This document shows, in pieces, positions 42,975 to 52,249 of a stretch of DNA of 64,000 nucleotides. The stretch's first letter is position 1. Every line of letters starts with the position of its first letter. The notes beneath the pieces are model-generated. The model had not been told where the DNA came from and ran no database searches. It worked only from the letters and a program-made list of their open reading frames with translations. The DNA is taken from assembly GCF_000721075.1 (NCBI RefSeq), contig NZ_JOEQ01000008.1, forward strand, positions 1 through 64,000, written 5' to 3'. Made by a program: the position numbers and the translations under genes. The stretch comes from Streptosporangium amethystogenes. Lineage in GTDB: Bacteria > Actinomycetota > Actinomycetes > Streptosporangiales > Streptosporangiaceae.

Positions 42975-43480
42975 GAGCAGGTCGTCTTCCTTTCGGTGGC
43001 CATCGGGACCCCGCTTCCCTCAGCTGTCAGACAACACGCATAAAGGAGTGTCGCCGCCGGGGACGTCGCCCCAGGAGCGATCCTCCAATTTGTCAGATAA
43101 TGCGGGATTATCTGACACGCCGAGGCCCGTCGACAGGAAACGTGATCACTATGACCTCAGCGTACGACGGCGCCCATCGACGCACGGCTGCACGAACAGG
43201 CGCTCGCGCACCTGAGGGTGCCGCCGGAGCCGCTGACGCTGAACAGCAGGCCGCGGGCTTCGTCGAGCGGGCAAACACGCCACCGGACAACGACGCGAAG
43301 CTGTGGGGTACTACGGGGACCCCACCTCGACATCGAGGGTGTGCCCGACCCGGAGCACGTCCCCTGTATCGACCCGACCCACCCGGCCTGACGAACGGCC
43401 TGGTGTCAGCGGCTTCACCGATCAGAAATCCTCCGCCACGTCGTCAGTTCTGGTAGCCCCTCGCACCGGTGGAAGGATTG
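42975..43480. other. No recognisable gene
   Basis: A frame ending HLDIEGVPDPEHVPCIDPTH (about 43330-43390) looks like the tail of a gene but I cannot name it. The last 20 bases carry the ribosome site of the sigma-factor gene. Confidence 0.4.
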
Positions 43481-44563
43481 ATGACCATGACCGACACCAG
43501 ACCGCTGGGCGCCGACGAGGCCACGTTCCTCGCTGCGGTCCGCTCAGACGACACGGCGAGGTTCGCACTTCTCACGGAGCGCCACCGGCGTGAGCTGCAG
43601 GTGCACTGCTACCGGATGCTCGCGAACTACGAGGATGCCCAGGACCTGACGCAGGAGACGTTCCTGCGAGCGTGGAACAAGCGGGAGTCGTTCAAGGGCC
43701 ACGCGGCCCTGCGGACCTGGCTGTACCGGATCGCGACGAACGCCTGCCTCGACTTCCTGGAGAAGCGCAACGACCGCACACCCGTACCATCCGAGCTGCC
43801 GGACCCCGGCTCCGAGGTGCTGTACCTGCAGCCCTACCCCGACCGGATGCTCCCCGAGGACCCGCAGGAATCGGTGGTGGCGCGGGAGACGATCGAGCTG
43901 GCGTTCATCGTCGCCGTCCAGCACCTGCCGCCGCGGCAGCGGGCGGTGTTCATCCTGCGCGACGTCCTCGGCTGGCCGGCGTCGAAGGCCGCCGACGCCC
44001 TCGAGCTGACCGTCGCATCGGTGACCAGCGCACTGCAGCGGGCGCGCGTGACGATGCGCGAGCAGCTACCCGACCGCCGCCTCGACTGGCGGAGACCCGC
44101 CACCCACGAGCTGTCGAATGACGAGCGTGGCGTGGTGAAGTCGTATATCGACGCCCATGAGCGCAACGACCTCGACGGGCTGATGTCCCTGCTGCGCGAC
44201 GACCTGCGCTTCGCGATGCTGCCCGAGCCGGGAACCTCGGTCATCACGGCCAAGGACGCGGTGGACGGCTGGGTCTCCGGTGGGCTCTTCCAGCGTGGCC
44301 ACGACGACTGGCGCTGTATCACCACGACGGTCAACCGCATGCCTGCCGCCGCGCTGTACCTCCGCACCCCCGACGACCCGGAGTACCGGCTGTTTACCAT
44401 CGCGGTCCTGCACATCGTCGACAGGAAGATCGCCGAGCTCACCGGATTCGACGCCACCGACAAACCATGGCTGGGCCTGCCCCCGACACTGTCATCAGAC
44501 GAAGGCCCCATCGTCGACGAGTCCAGCGCACGGGCCGCCGTCACCGAAGTCACCGCGCAATGA
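43481..44563 (+). CDS. ECF sigma factor with SnoaL-like C-terminal domain (SigG-like)
   Basis: 360 residues. Sigma region 2 is LLTERHRRELQVHCYRMLAN, YEDAQDLTQETFLRAWNKRE (residues 30-70); region 4 is HLPPRQRAVFILRDVLGWPA then SKAADALELTVASVTSALQR (residues 145-190). A SnoaL/NTF2-like domain follows from about residue 210 (VVKSYIDAHERNDLDGLMSL). This architecture is known for SigG/ECF41-like sigma factors, which have no anti-sigma gene and are thought to be controlled by their own C-terminus. ATG 43481 or 43487; GGAAGG is upstream. A terminator follows. Confidence 0.95.
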   Translation: MTMTDTRPLGADEATFLAAVRSDDTARFALLTERHRRELQVHCYRMLANYEDAQDLTQETFLRAWNKRESFKGHAALRTWLYRIATNACLDFLEKRNDRTPVPSELPDPGSEVLYLQPYPDRMLPEDPQESVVARETIELAFIVAVQHLPPRQRAVFILRDVLGWPASKAADALELTVASVTSALQRARVTMREQLPDRRLDWRRPATHELSNDERGVVKSYIDAHERNDLDGLMSLLRDDLRFAMLPEPGTSVITAKDAVDGWVSGGLFQRGHDDWRCITTTVNRMPAAALYLRTPDDPEYRLFTIAVLHIVDRKIAELTGFDATDKPWLGLPPTLSSDEGPIVDESSARAAVTEVTAQ

Positions 44564-44608
44564 GCATCCCGACCAGCTGAACACCAACGCGGCAACGCGA
44601 GCACCACC

Positions 44609-44633
44609 GCCCCGCCGGCGTTGCCGGCGGGGC
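44609..44633 (+). terminator. Intrinsic-like terminator after the sigma factor
   Basis: GCCCCGCCGGC-GTT-GCCGGCGGGGC: a perfect 11-bp stem 46 bp past the sigma-factor stop, followed by ATCTTC. Confidence 0.75.
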
Positions 44634-44821
44634 ATCTTCATGCCCGAAGAACATCGTCACGATCAACGATGCCGTCGTCCCTCATCTCCAGCACGCCGGT
44701 CAACAGCTCACTCGGAACGCGAGGAAGGGCCCAGGGAAGGTTCCCTCATAGCCGAGGGTCACGGTGAGCACGCCAGGAAGGATTTCGACCTGGCCTCACG
44801 AGCCGAGCATCTGGCCCGTGC

Positions 44822-45388
44822 TCATCGTCTCGTCTCGTGTCGGGTCAGCACCACGCCGCCGGGAAACGTCCGCGTCTCCACCAGGGTCAGGTTCACCCAG
44901 CTGTCCAGGACCGTGAAGAACGGCGTGCCGCCGCCCACCAGGACCGGGTGGGTGACCAGCACGTACTCGTCGATCAGCCCGGCCCGCATGGCCGCCCCGG
45001 CGAGCGTGGCGCCGCAGATGTCCATCGGGCCGCCGTCCTCGGCCTTGAGCCGGGTGATCTCGGCGACCGCGTCGCCGGTGACCAGGCGGGTGTTCCAGTC
45101 GACCGTACTGGTCGTCGAGGAGAACACCGCCTTCGGCATGTCCCGCCAGCGGCGGGCGAACTCGATCTCCGCCGGGGTAGCGCCAGGCTGCTGGTCGGCG
45201 GTCGGCCAGTGGGAGCTCATCGTCTCCCACAGTTTGCGCCCGTACAGCGCCAGGCCGGTCGCCCCCACCCGGTCGGACCACCACTGGAACAGCTCGTCGC
45301 TCGGTACGCTCCAGCCGAGGTCGTCGCCGGGCGCGGCGATGTAGCCGTCCAGGGTCACGTTCATGCCGAAGATCAGTTTCCGCATCAT
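44822..45388 (-). CDS. Dihydrofolate reductase-family protein (RibD C-terminal-like)
   Basis: 188 residues of the RibD C-terminal/DHFR fold: MMRKLIFGMNVTLDGYIAAP at the start, GLALYGRKLWETMSSHWPTA near residue 50, and LIDEYVLVTHPVLVGGGTPF near the end with the GGGxxxF motif. This is a common NADPH-dependent reductase family of uncertain substrate in actinobacteria, often next to ECF sigma genes. ATG 45388 or 45385. Convergent with the sigma factor. Confidence 0.93.
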   Translation of the reverse strand: MMRKLIFGMNVTLDGYIAAPGDDLGWSVPSDELFQWWSDRVGATGLALYGRKLWETMSSHWPTADQQPGATPAEIEFARRWRDMPKAVFSSTTSTVDWNTRLVTGDAVAEITRLKAEDGGPMDICGATLAGAAMRAGLIDEYVLVTHPVLVGGGTPFFTVLDSWVNLTLVETRTFPGGVVLTRHETRR

Positions 45389-45689
45389 GCCAACCTCTCG
45401 TGAGTCGATCTCACACGTACAGACGGGCGCGGCGCGGAAACCTAATCGGTGCGCGATCTGCGTCCGTAGATAGTCCCCCGGGTTCCGGACGCAGCACGGC
45501 GTACCCGGCGGGCTCGAGCACCACCCACCGGATCTCGACTTCACCCTCGCACGGGCAGGGGCGCCCCCATGGCCAACCCTCCCCGACCGCCGCTGCCGTC
45601 GGACGGGAAGGCCTTCCCCGGCCACCTGCAACAGCGGCTGTCTGCTTTCGCAGAGGCGTTGCGGTAGCGCTGACGCGCTCGCGTGCGCG

Positions 45690-46250
45690 AGCAGGAGTGT
45701 GAGCGAGACGCTGGGCATCTCGCTCGGCGACCAGCGGCCGCACACGTACACATCGCCGGTGCGCAGTCGCCTTCACCGTGGCCGGGGAGGCCTCGACCGG
45801 GCCGGTGGCCAGCCACCGCAGTCGTGTGGTCTTGACCTCGGGGTCGGTGACCAGCAGCCCGTCCAGTGCGGCGCACCGAACGTCGGTGAACTCGTGCGCC
45901 AGCCGGGCGAACGTCTCCCGCTGCGCTTCCTCGCGGGCGTGCGCGACCCGCTTGACCACGATCACCGGTCCAGGCCGGATCACCCGCGCGGAGATCAGGT
46001 ACTCGCACGCCAGCCGGAACAGCAGCGTCGGCGAGTCGTGCTCCATCGCTCGTGCGAGCAGGAACTCGTCGAGCTCCTTGAGCTCCAGCGTCAACGGCGG
46101 GCGCCACCCCAGGTACTGCGCGACCAGACGCAGGTGTTCGGTGCGGGTCTTCGCCCGCCGGCCGTAGGACCGCAGCTCGACGGGGTCGACACCCAACTGG
46201 TCGGCCAACCGAGCCACCGCCACCGGCGGTGCGGTGGGCACCTTTCCAGC
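45690..46250 (-). pseudogene. Tn3-family transposase N-terminal fragment
   Basis: Reads LELKELDEFLLARAMEHDSP, TLLFRLACEYLISARVIRPG, REEAQRETFARLAHEFTDVR and RLRWLATGPVEASPATVKA, the N-terminal half of a Tn3-family transposase. The frame then diverges at about 45720. It belongs to a different part of the protein than the 9257-10545 remnant. The first 30 codons are degraded. Confidence 0.85.
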
Positions 46251-46350
46251 CAGCCCCCCCAAGATCCCCAGCTCAGAAGCCTACTCAGCCATATCCGCCC
46301 GAAATTTCCTGAGAACTACGGGAACCCCCTCCCAAGCCGTCCAGTCGTGA

Positions 46351-46848
46351 GCGGCCTTGTTCGTCGGCAAGCAGTACGACCTCAGCGCCACGCTCCTCGC
46401 GGAGCTGCCTGATTGGTTCGCGACGCACGACGAGGACGAGGACGAGGACGAGGAAGACCTGTCGCCCTTCCAGCAGCAGCTGGCCCGTGACCTGGAGCGT
46501 GACGTGCCGCACCTGGGCGAACTCCGCGCTCTGGCCTACGACCTCTGGCCGCCTGACGAAGGGCTCGCCAGCGCCTACATCGGCGGGTATGTCGACGATG
46601 AGGTGATCACGAGCATTGCGGAGCAGACCCTCACGGGGCGCGAGAAGGCCGGCGAGATCGTCATCCCGATGGCGAAATGGTATTCCCAGGTGGAGAGGGA
46701 GAAGCACCTGCTGACAAGTGAGTGGATGTCGCTCGCCCGCTTTCTCGTGGCCGACGAGTTCTATTACGGGAGTTTTGTGATCCGCCACGACGACCTGGCC
46801 GCCGGCCAACTGGACAAGGCGTTTTCCGTGACCGAGTTCAGCGAGTAG
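46351..46848 (+). CDS. Hypothetical acidic protein, probably 5'-truncated
   Basis: About 165 codons follow directly after a stop (46348-46350), with TTG 46357 the only plausible start, so the original N-terminus is probably lost at the join with the Tn3 fragment. A run DEDEDEDEED comes from (GACGAG)n near 46425-46450. The C-terminal half (AYIGGYVDDEVITSIAEQTL) is well formed. No domain recognised. Confidence 0.45.
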   Translation, partial: AALFVGKQYDLSATLLAELPDWFATHDEDEDEDEEDLSPFQQQLARDLERDVPHLGELRALAYDLWPPDEGLASAYIGGYVDDEVITSIAEQTLTGREKAGEIVIPMAKWYSQVEREKHLLTSEWMSLARFLVADEFYYGSFVIRHDDLAAGQLDKAFSVTEFSE

Positions 46849-47251
46849 AACCCCCGGGGGCGCCGAGTGCGGCCCCCTGGTGTCCACCGCGATGACCAGC
46901 TGGCCGACCCCGCTGCGCTTCGGGGAGTCGTAAGGCTCCTGTGTACCTGGTGACACGAGCCTCAACGACACCCCGCTTCCTGGTCGTCCGCGTCGCGATC
47001 TCTCTGTCTCCCACGAACCCCCTCTGAACACCAGCGCCGAGGGAAGGCCGGGCCACGCCCGCCCTCCTCCACGGCAGAAAGGGGCACCAGGAAGATCCGG
47101 CCCGGGTATTGGCGCTAAGGGCCGAGCCGCACGTCAGGCGATCGGGTCAGGCCGATCGGGTAGCAGGTCGGCCAGCGCGGTTCGCACGGCGGCGCGGCTG
47201 ACCCCGTGTCCCCACCGTGCCCTCTTGGAGAGGGGCGCCGCGGAGAGGACG
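46849..47251. other. No recognisable gene
   Basis: 400 bases 3' of both flanking genes. Minus-strand frame DSPKRSGVGQLVIAVDTRG looks natural but is short and unrecognised. Confidence 0.4.
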
Positions 47252-47989
47252 TCAGAGCAGCAGGCGCACCGCGGCGAGCAGGGTAAGCCCCAGCGTGATG
47301 CGTTCGAAGAGCGTCCGGTCGATCCGGCCGATCACGGCACGCCCGGCCGCGGCCCCGGCCAGCACCGCCGGGGCACCCAGCGCGGCGAAGAGGAGGGTGG
47401 CCGGAGTGATCAGGCCGAGCGCGACGCTGAACGGCACCTTGAAGGTGTTGATCGTCAGGAAGAACCACGCGCTGGTCCCCAGGAAGCCCAGCATCGGCAG
47501 GCCCGCCGCCAGAAGATAGACGGCCATGACGGGCCCCGCGGCGTTGGCCGTCATGGTGGCGAAGCCGGCCAGGACGCCCGCCAGGGCCGCCACGGGGCGG
47601 CGGTGGGCCAGGGAGTCCTCCTGCGCCCGGCGCCGGTTCCACAGATGCACGACGACGATCACCACCAGGATCACGCCGATCAGCCGTCTCATCTGCGCGT
47701 CGTCGACCCGGCGCACCACGAACGCGCCGGCCACCACGCCCAGGGCGACCCATGGAAAGAGCCTGATCAGCCTGGGCCAGTCGGCATGGCGGCGGTAGGA
47801 GAACACCGCGACCACGTCGCCGACGAGCAGTAGCGGCAGCAACGTGCCCGTGGACTGCCTGGTCGGCAGCACGAGCGCGAACAGGGCGATCGCCACCGTC
47901 CCCGCTCCGGAGACGCCGGTCTTGGAGAAGCCCACAAGGAACAGGGCGGCCAGCAGTATCACCCACTGGACGGCGTCAAGGGAGAGCAT
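47252..47989 (-). CDS. TauE/SafE-family sulfite exporter-like permease
   Basis: 245 residues with seven to eight membrane helices, for example WVILLAALFLVGFSKTGVSG, LIGVILVVIVVVHLW and LFAALGAPAVLAGAAAGRAV. The FSKTG motif in the first loop and a matching second-half motif (TANAAGPVMAVYLLAAGLPM) are typical of TauE/SafE (DUF81). Probable export or uptake of sulfonate- or organic-anion-type substrates. Divergent from the PL11 lyase at 48487. Confidence 0.93.
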   Translation of the reverse strand: MLSLDAVQWVILLAALFLVGFSKTGVSGAGTVAIALFALVLPTRQSTGTLLPLLLVGDVVAVFSYRRHADWPRLIRLFPWVALGVVAGAFVVRRVDDAQMRRLIGVILVVIVVVHLWNRRRAQEDSLAHRRPVAALAGVLAGFATMTANAAGPVMAVYLLAAGLPMLGFLGTSAWFFLTINTFKVPFSVALGLITPATLLFAALGAPAVLAGAAAGRAVIGRIDRTLFERITLGLTLLAAVRLLL

Positions 47990-48436
47990 CGGCCTCGCCG
48001 GAAACAGGGCACGAAGGGGACGTACCAGATGTGAGAGGTCAGAGGCGACGGTACATGACGCGCAGGCCGGCGGAGTCTTCGGCCGGCACCCCGCCTGGAT
48101 GCCCGGTACCGGTCACAGAAGCCTTGCCGTACCAGCCATGTGCTCGGGTGCCCCGGCCGACGCGCCCGGCGGGAAGTCGGCACCCAGGTCGGCGATGAAA
48201 ATTCCGATCCGTCGCGGACATCCACTCACGACCGAGTCACGAATTCCCGCAGAGCCTATGAGCACACGGGTGAAAGTTTCACTCCCCACCGGGCGCAGGG
48301 GCGCCCGATCGCGTCTCGCCCGCGCCTGGTAACCGCAGGTGGAAAGGGATGCGGAGGGCGCCGGAACCTCTTCGAGCACCGAGGCCACCCCATCCCCCGA
48401 TGGCTCCAGGAGGGGATTTTCGGTATGTGATGAAAG
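47990..48436. other. Intergenic region, TauE to PL11 lyase
   Basis: 447 bases with promoter function for both genes. No coding segment recognised. Confidence 0.45.
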
Positions 48437-48456
48437 TTCTGAAAGCGCTTTCCGAA
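48437..48456. promoter_or_regulatory. LacI-type operator upstream of the PL11 lyase
   Basis: TTCTGAAAGC-GCTTTCCGAA: a dyad with a perfect core GAAAGCGCTTTC (48441-48452) and central CG, the hallmark of LacI/CebR-family operators. It lies 31 bp before the ATG at 48487, so bound repressor would block the transcript. No LacI gene is in the window. Confidence 0.75.
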
Positions 48457-48486
48457 CTCGTGCCCGCTCAACCACAGGGGGAGAGC

Positions 48487-50727
48487 ATGTCCCGATCATC
48501 ACCACCGTTGATCTGCTCGGCGGCCGCGCTCGCGCTCGCCGCGAGCCTGGCACCGGTCCTGGTCGCCCATGCCGCGGCGACCGGCTGCCGCGTCGACTAC
48601 TCGGTGTCCACCCAGTGGTCGGGAGGCTTCACCGGCAACGTGGCGCTCACCAACCTCGGTGACCCCCTCAGCGGCTGGACCCTGAACTGGAGTTTCGCCG
48701 CCGGACAGCAGGTGAGCCAGGCCTGGAACTCCACCGTCACCCAGAGCGGCGCCCAGGTCAGCGCCACCGACGCCGGCTACAACGCCGCGATCACCACCGG
48801 CGCCACCGTCTCCTTTGGTTTCAACGCCTCCTGGAACAACTCCGCGAACCCGGCGCCGACGGTGTTCACGCTCAACGGCGTCGCCTGCACCGGCCCGACC
48901 GGCCCGACCCCAACACCGACTCCCACTACTCCCACTGCCACTCCCACCCCGACGGTGACCCCTACGTCCTCCGCCGGCGCCCGGCAGGTCGAGGACCTCG
49001 ACCGCGGGCTGATCAGCGCCCGTTCCGGCAGCGGCAACTTCGTCGCCTGGCGCCTGCTGGGCACCGACCCGGCGGACGTGGCCTTCAACCTCTACCGGGG
49101 CTCGACCAAGGTGAACGCCTCACCCATCACCGCCTCCACCAACTACTTCGACCCCGGCGCCGCGGCCGACGCCTCCTACACCGTGCGAGCGGTGGCCGGC
49201 GGCACCGAGCAGGCCGCCTCCGAATCCTCCCTGCGCTTTTCCGGCGGCAACTACCTCGACGTGGCGATCCAGCCCCCCTCCGGCGGGACCACACCCGACG
49301 GCGTCGCCTACACCTACGCCGCCAACGACGCCAGCGTGGGCGACCTCGACGGCGACGGCCGCTACGAGGTGATCCTCAAGTGGGAGCCCACCAACGCCAA
49401 GGACAACTCCCAGTCCGGCTACACCGGCAACGTCTACCTCGACGCCTACCGGCTGGGAGGCGGACGGATGTGGCGCATCAACCTCGGGCGCAACATCCGC
49501 GCGGGCGCGCACTACACGCAGTTCCAGGTCTACGACTACGACGGTGACGGCCGGGCCGAGGTCGCGACGAAGACCGCCGACGGCACGGTGGACGGCACCG
49601 GCACCGTGATCGGCAACTCCTCCGCCGACCACCGCAACTCCTCCGGATACATCCTGTCCGGCCCCGAGTACTTGACCATATTCAACGGGCAGAACGGCGC
49701 GGCGCTGTCCACGGTCAACTACGACCCGCCCCGCGGCACGGTCTCGGCCTGGGGCGACTCCTACGGCAACCGCGTCGACCGGTTCCTGGCCGGGACCGCC
49801 TACCTGGACGGCACCCGGCCTAGCCTGATCATGGCCCGCGGCTACTACACCCGTACCGTCGTGGCGGCCTGGGACTTTCGTAACGGCTCCCTGACCCAGC
49901 GCTGGAAGTTCGACTCCAACAGCGCGGGATCGGCCTACACCGGGCAGGGCAACCATCAGCTCTCGGTCGCCGACGTCGACGCCGACGGCAAGGATGAGAT
50001 CGTCTACGGGGCGATGACCCTCAACGACAACGGCACGGTCCTGTGGAACACCGGCCTCGGTCACGGGGACGCGTTGCACGTCGGCGACCTCAACCCGGCA
50101 AGGAGCGGCCTGGAGGTGTTCAAGGTCGACGAGGATGCCGCCAAGCCCAGCTCGTGGATGGCCGACGCCCGCACCGGGCAGATCCTGTGGCAGACCGGCG
50201 CAAGCGGCGACAACGGCCGGGGCGTGTCGGCCGACATCTGGTCCGGCAGCGCCGGAGCCGAGTCGTGGTCGGCCTCCGGCGGGGACGGCATCTTCAACAC
50301 CTCCGGCCAGATCGTGGGCCGCAAACCCTCCTCGACGAACTTCCTGGCCTGGTGGGACGCCGACCCGGTACGGGAACTGCTGGACGCCACCAAGATCGAC
50401 AAGTACGGCACGAGCGGTGAGAGCCGCCTGCTGACCGCCAGTGGGGTGCACTCCAACAACGGCACCAAGGCCACCCCGGCACTCTCGGGGGACCTGCTGG
50501 GCGACTGGCGCGAGGAGGTCATCTGGGCCACCTCCGACAACACCGCGCTGCGGATCCACACCACCACCGCCGTCACCGACCGGCGGATCCACACCCTGAT
50601 GCACGACACCCAGTACCGCACCGCGATCGCCTGGCAGAACACCGCCTACAACCAGCCACCGCACCCGAGCTTCTTCATCGGCTCGGGCATGTCGGCCCCG
50701 CCCAGGCCCAACGTCTACGTGCGCTGA
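48487..50727 (+). CDS. Secreted PL11 rhamnogalacturonan lyase with N-terminal CBM2
   Basis: 746 residues. A Sec signal peptide (MSRSSPPLICSAAALALAAS, ending VAHAA) is followed by CBM2 (residues 32-137; YSVSTQWSGGFTGNVALTNL, GWTLNWSF). A Pro-Thr linker (residues 140-165) leads to a PL11 beta-propeller lyase (EDLDRGLISARSGSGNFVAW, VGDLDGDGRYEVILKWEPTN, YDYDGDGRAEVATKTADGTV), with Ca-binding DxDGDG loops. It cleaves the rhamnogalacturonan I backbone of pectin and anchors to plant cell walls. GGGGGAG before ATG 48487 fixes the start. A LacI-type operator precedes it. Confidence 0.96.
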   Translation: MSRSSPPLICSAAALALAASLAPVLVAHAAATGCRVDYSVSTQWSGGFTGNVALTNLGDPLSGWTLNWSFAAGQQVSQAWNSTVTQSGAQVSATDAGYNAAITTGATVSFGFNASWNNSANPAPTVFTLNGVACTGPTGPTPTPTPTTPTATPTPTVTPTSSAGARQVEDLDRGLISARSGSGNFVAWRLLGTDPADVAFNLYRGSTKVNASPITASTNYFDPGAAADASYTVRAVAGGTEQAASESSLRFSGGNYLDVAIQPPSGGTTPDGVAYTYAANDASVGDLDGDGRYEVILKWEPTNAKDNSQSGYTGNVYLDAYRLGGGRMWRINLGRNIRAGAHYTQFQVYDYDGDGRAEVATKTADGTVDGTGTVIGNSSADHRNSSGYILSGPEYLTIFNGQNGAALSTVNYDPPRGTVSAWGDSYGNRVDRFLAGTAYLDGTRPSLIMARGYYTRTVVAAWDFRNGSLTQRWKFDSNSAGSAYTGQGNHQLSVADVDADGKDEIVYGAMTLNDNGTVLWNTGLGHGDALHVGDLNPARSGLEVFKVDEDAAKPSSWMADARTGQILWQTGASGDNGRGVSADIWSGSAGAESWSASGGDGIFNTSGQIVGRKPSSTNFLAWWDADPVRELLDATKIDKYGTSGESRLLTASGVHSNNGTKATPALSGDLLGDWREEVIWATSDNTALRIHTTTAVTDRRIHTLMHDTQYRTAIAWQNTAYNQPPHPSFFIGSGMSAPPRPNVYVR

Positions 50728-51084
50728 GGTCGGGCTCGTTCTGGTCGTGCCCAAAGTGCCCGGCCTGCCAGACGACGACGTTGGTGACGCTGACGCTCTC
50801 GCCGTTGACGAGGCGCTTCAGCATCGCCCGGTTGCCGGAGCCGGGGTCGCCAGGCCGGCGACACCGCAGGGCTCTGCGGGGTCGCCGTGCTCACCGGGGC
50901 AGATCCACCTTCCCCGGCCCACCGGATCGGCGCCGGTCGCGGTCGGTGACGCCGTCCTCCTCGTACTGGACGTTGAGGCACGTGCGCCCGGCGCGGCGCG
51001 AGCCTGCCCCGGTAGCGCACGTCCCTCAACTCGACCCCGGAGCCGGCGACGAGGCCCGGGGCCGCACCGCGACCGAGATCGAAC
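50728..51084. other. No recognisable intact gene
   Basis: The minus strand has natural-looking pieces (CLNVQYEEDGVTDRD; RLVNGESVSVTNVVVWQAGH), probably the end of a lost enzyme gene, broken by frameshifts. Family not recognised. Confidence 0.4.
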
Positions 51085-51953
51085 TCAGCCGCGGTCGAGC
51101 CGGATGGCGATGTCGAGGACCTGGCGGTCGGCGGGAAAGGCACCGTAGTTGTAGTTGACGGCACCGGTGAGCAGGTTGATCCCGTAGAACCCGTAGCGGC
51201 CGGCGACCTTCAGCGCCGCGAAGGCGCTGTTGGAGACGGTGACCCCGTCGCGCAGCGAGCTGTAGACGTCGAAACCCGCCGCGCCGCTCGCGGCCACCCG
51301 CAGGCTGCCGGTCTGCACCAGGGTGCCCGCCCCCGCGGGCGACTGCAGGCTCACCTGGCCGGTGGCGGTGTTCACGCCGAAGAGCGTCGTGGCGGTGTCC
51401 GGGCTGAGGTCGTTGTTGGTGTATCCGGCGCCCGACACACCGGTCGCGACCGTTCCCGCCACGGCGGGCGGGACGGGCGGGAGGGTCAGCGTACGGTCGG
51501 CCACGGTCTGCCCGGCGGCCGGGCCGCCCGTGGGGTCGTCGAGGTTGTGCCGCAGGTTCTGCCCGGTGTCGCTGATCACCCGCAGCCGGTTGGCCGCAGG
51601 ACTGAAGTCGACGCCGAAGTGGTAGCCCTTCAGCGCCACGGTCAGCTGGGAGACCTTGACCGCCCTGGCCGGGCCGCTGAGCGTGTAGACGCCGCCGCGC
51701 TCTCCGACGCCGTACAGCCTGCCGTTCTGCACGCGGTAGTCGATGCCCACCAGCCGGGTGTCGCCGTCGAGCCCGCGGACCCTGCCCAGATCACGCGTAC
51801 GACCGGGGAGCGGATCGCAAAACCCACCAGACGCTGGTCGCCGGTCAGCCCGATGACCTCGATGCCGGGCCGCCCGGCGGCCGGCGGCGCCGCGGCGCCG
51901 GCCGTCGCCACCGTGCCCAGCGCCATCATCAGGGCGGTGAGTGTCCTTCGCAT
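51085..51953 (-). pseudogene. Secreted DUF4394 protein, single frameshift
   Basis: From ATG 51953 the frame gives a signal peptide (MRRTLTALMMALGTVATAGA) and IEVIGLTGDQRLVGFAIRSP. One base is lost or gained near 51800-51830. The other frame then carries the DUF4394 body to 51085: LDGDTRLVGIDYRVQNGRLY, GVGERGGVYTLSG, VISDTGQNLRHNLDDPTGGP, DVYSSLRDGVTVSNSAFAAL. DUF4394 proteins are secreted and of unknown function. All else is intact, so a sequencing error is possible; otherwise it is a recent knock-out. Confidence 0.9.
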
Positions 51954-52249
51954 GTGCCTCTCCTTCGCAGCCGGGTGCCATGCGCCCCGGACTTCGGCGG
52001 CAAAGCCGTTACGGATCGGAGAGACTCCATCACACACGGTGCCCTTCTGGCCCGCGAAGAGGGCAGGAGAGGCCGGCGTGTCCGCGGCTCGCCCCGCCCG
52101 CCCGCGTACCGGGCCCGGCGAACCCGGTGAAACCTCGCACCCTGCGATCCCGCGCCGCGAGGCAGGCGGGTCGGGGGCACGGGCGGGGGCGGCCGTCACC
52201 GGGTGAGCCCGGCTTGGAGCCGGAGGCCGGCTGCGGCACAATACCCGCC

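Noticed and set aside
46425..46450. (GACGAG)n tract as a possible phase-variable repeat
   Set aside because: A six-base unit in frame; length change would not shift the frame, and the gene itself is doubtful.
48905..48975. Short repeated units resembling a CRISPR or microsatellite
   Set aside because: They encode the Pro-Thr linker between CBM2 and the lyase domain.
49120..50754. 544-codon minus-strand frame opposite the PL11 lyase
   Set aside because: Gly/Val-rich antisense translation with no motif, opposite a complete secreted enzyme.
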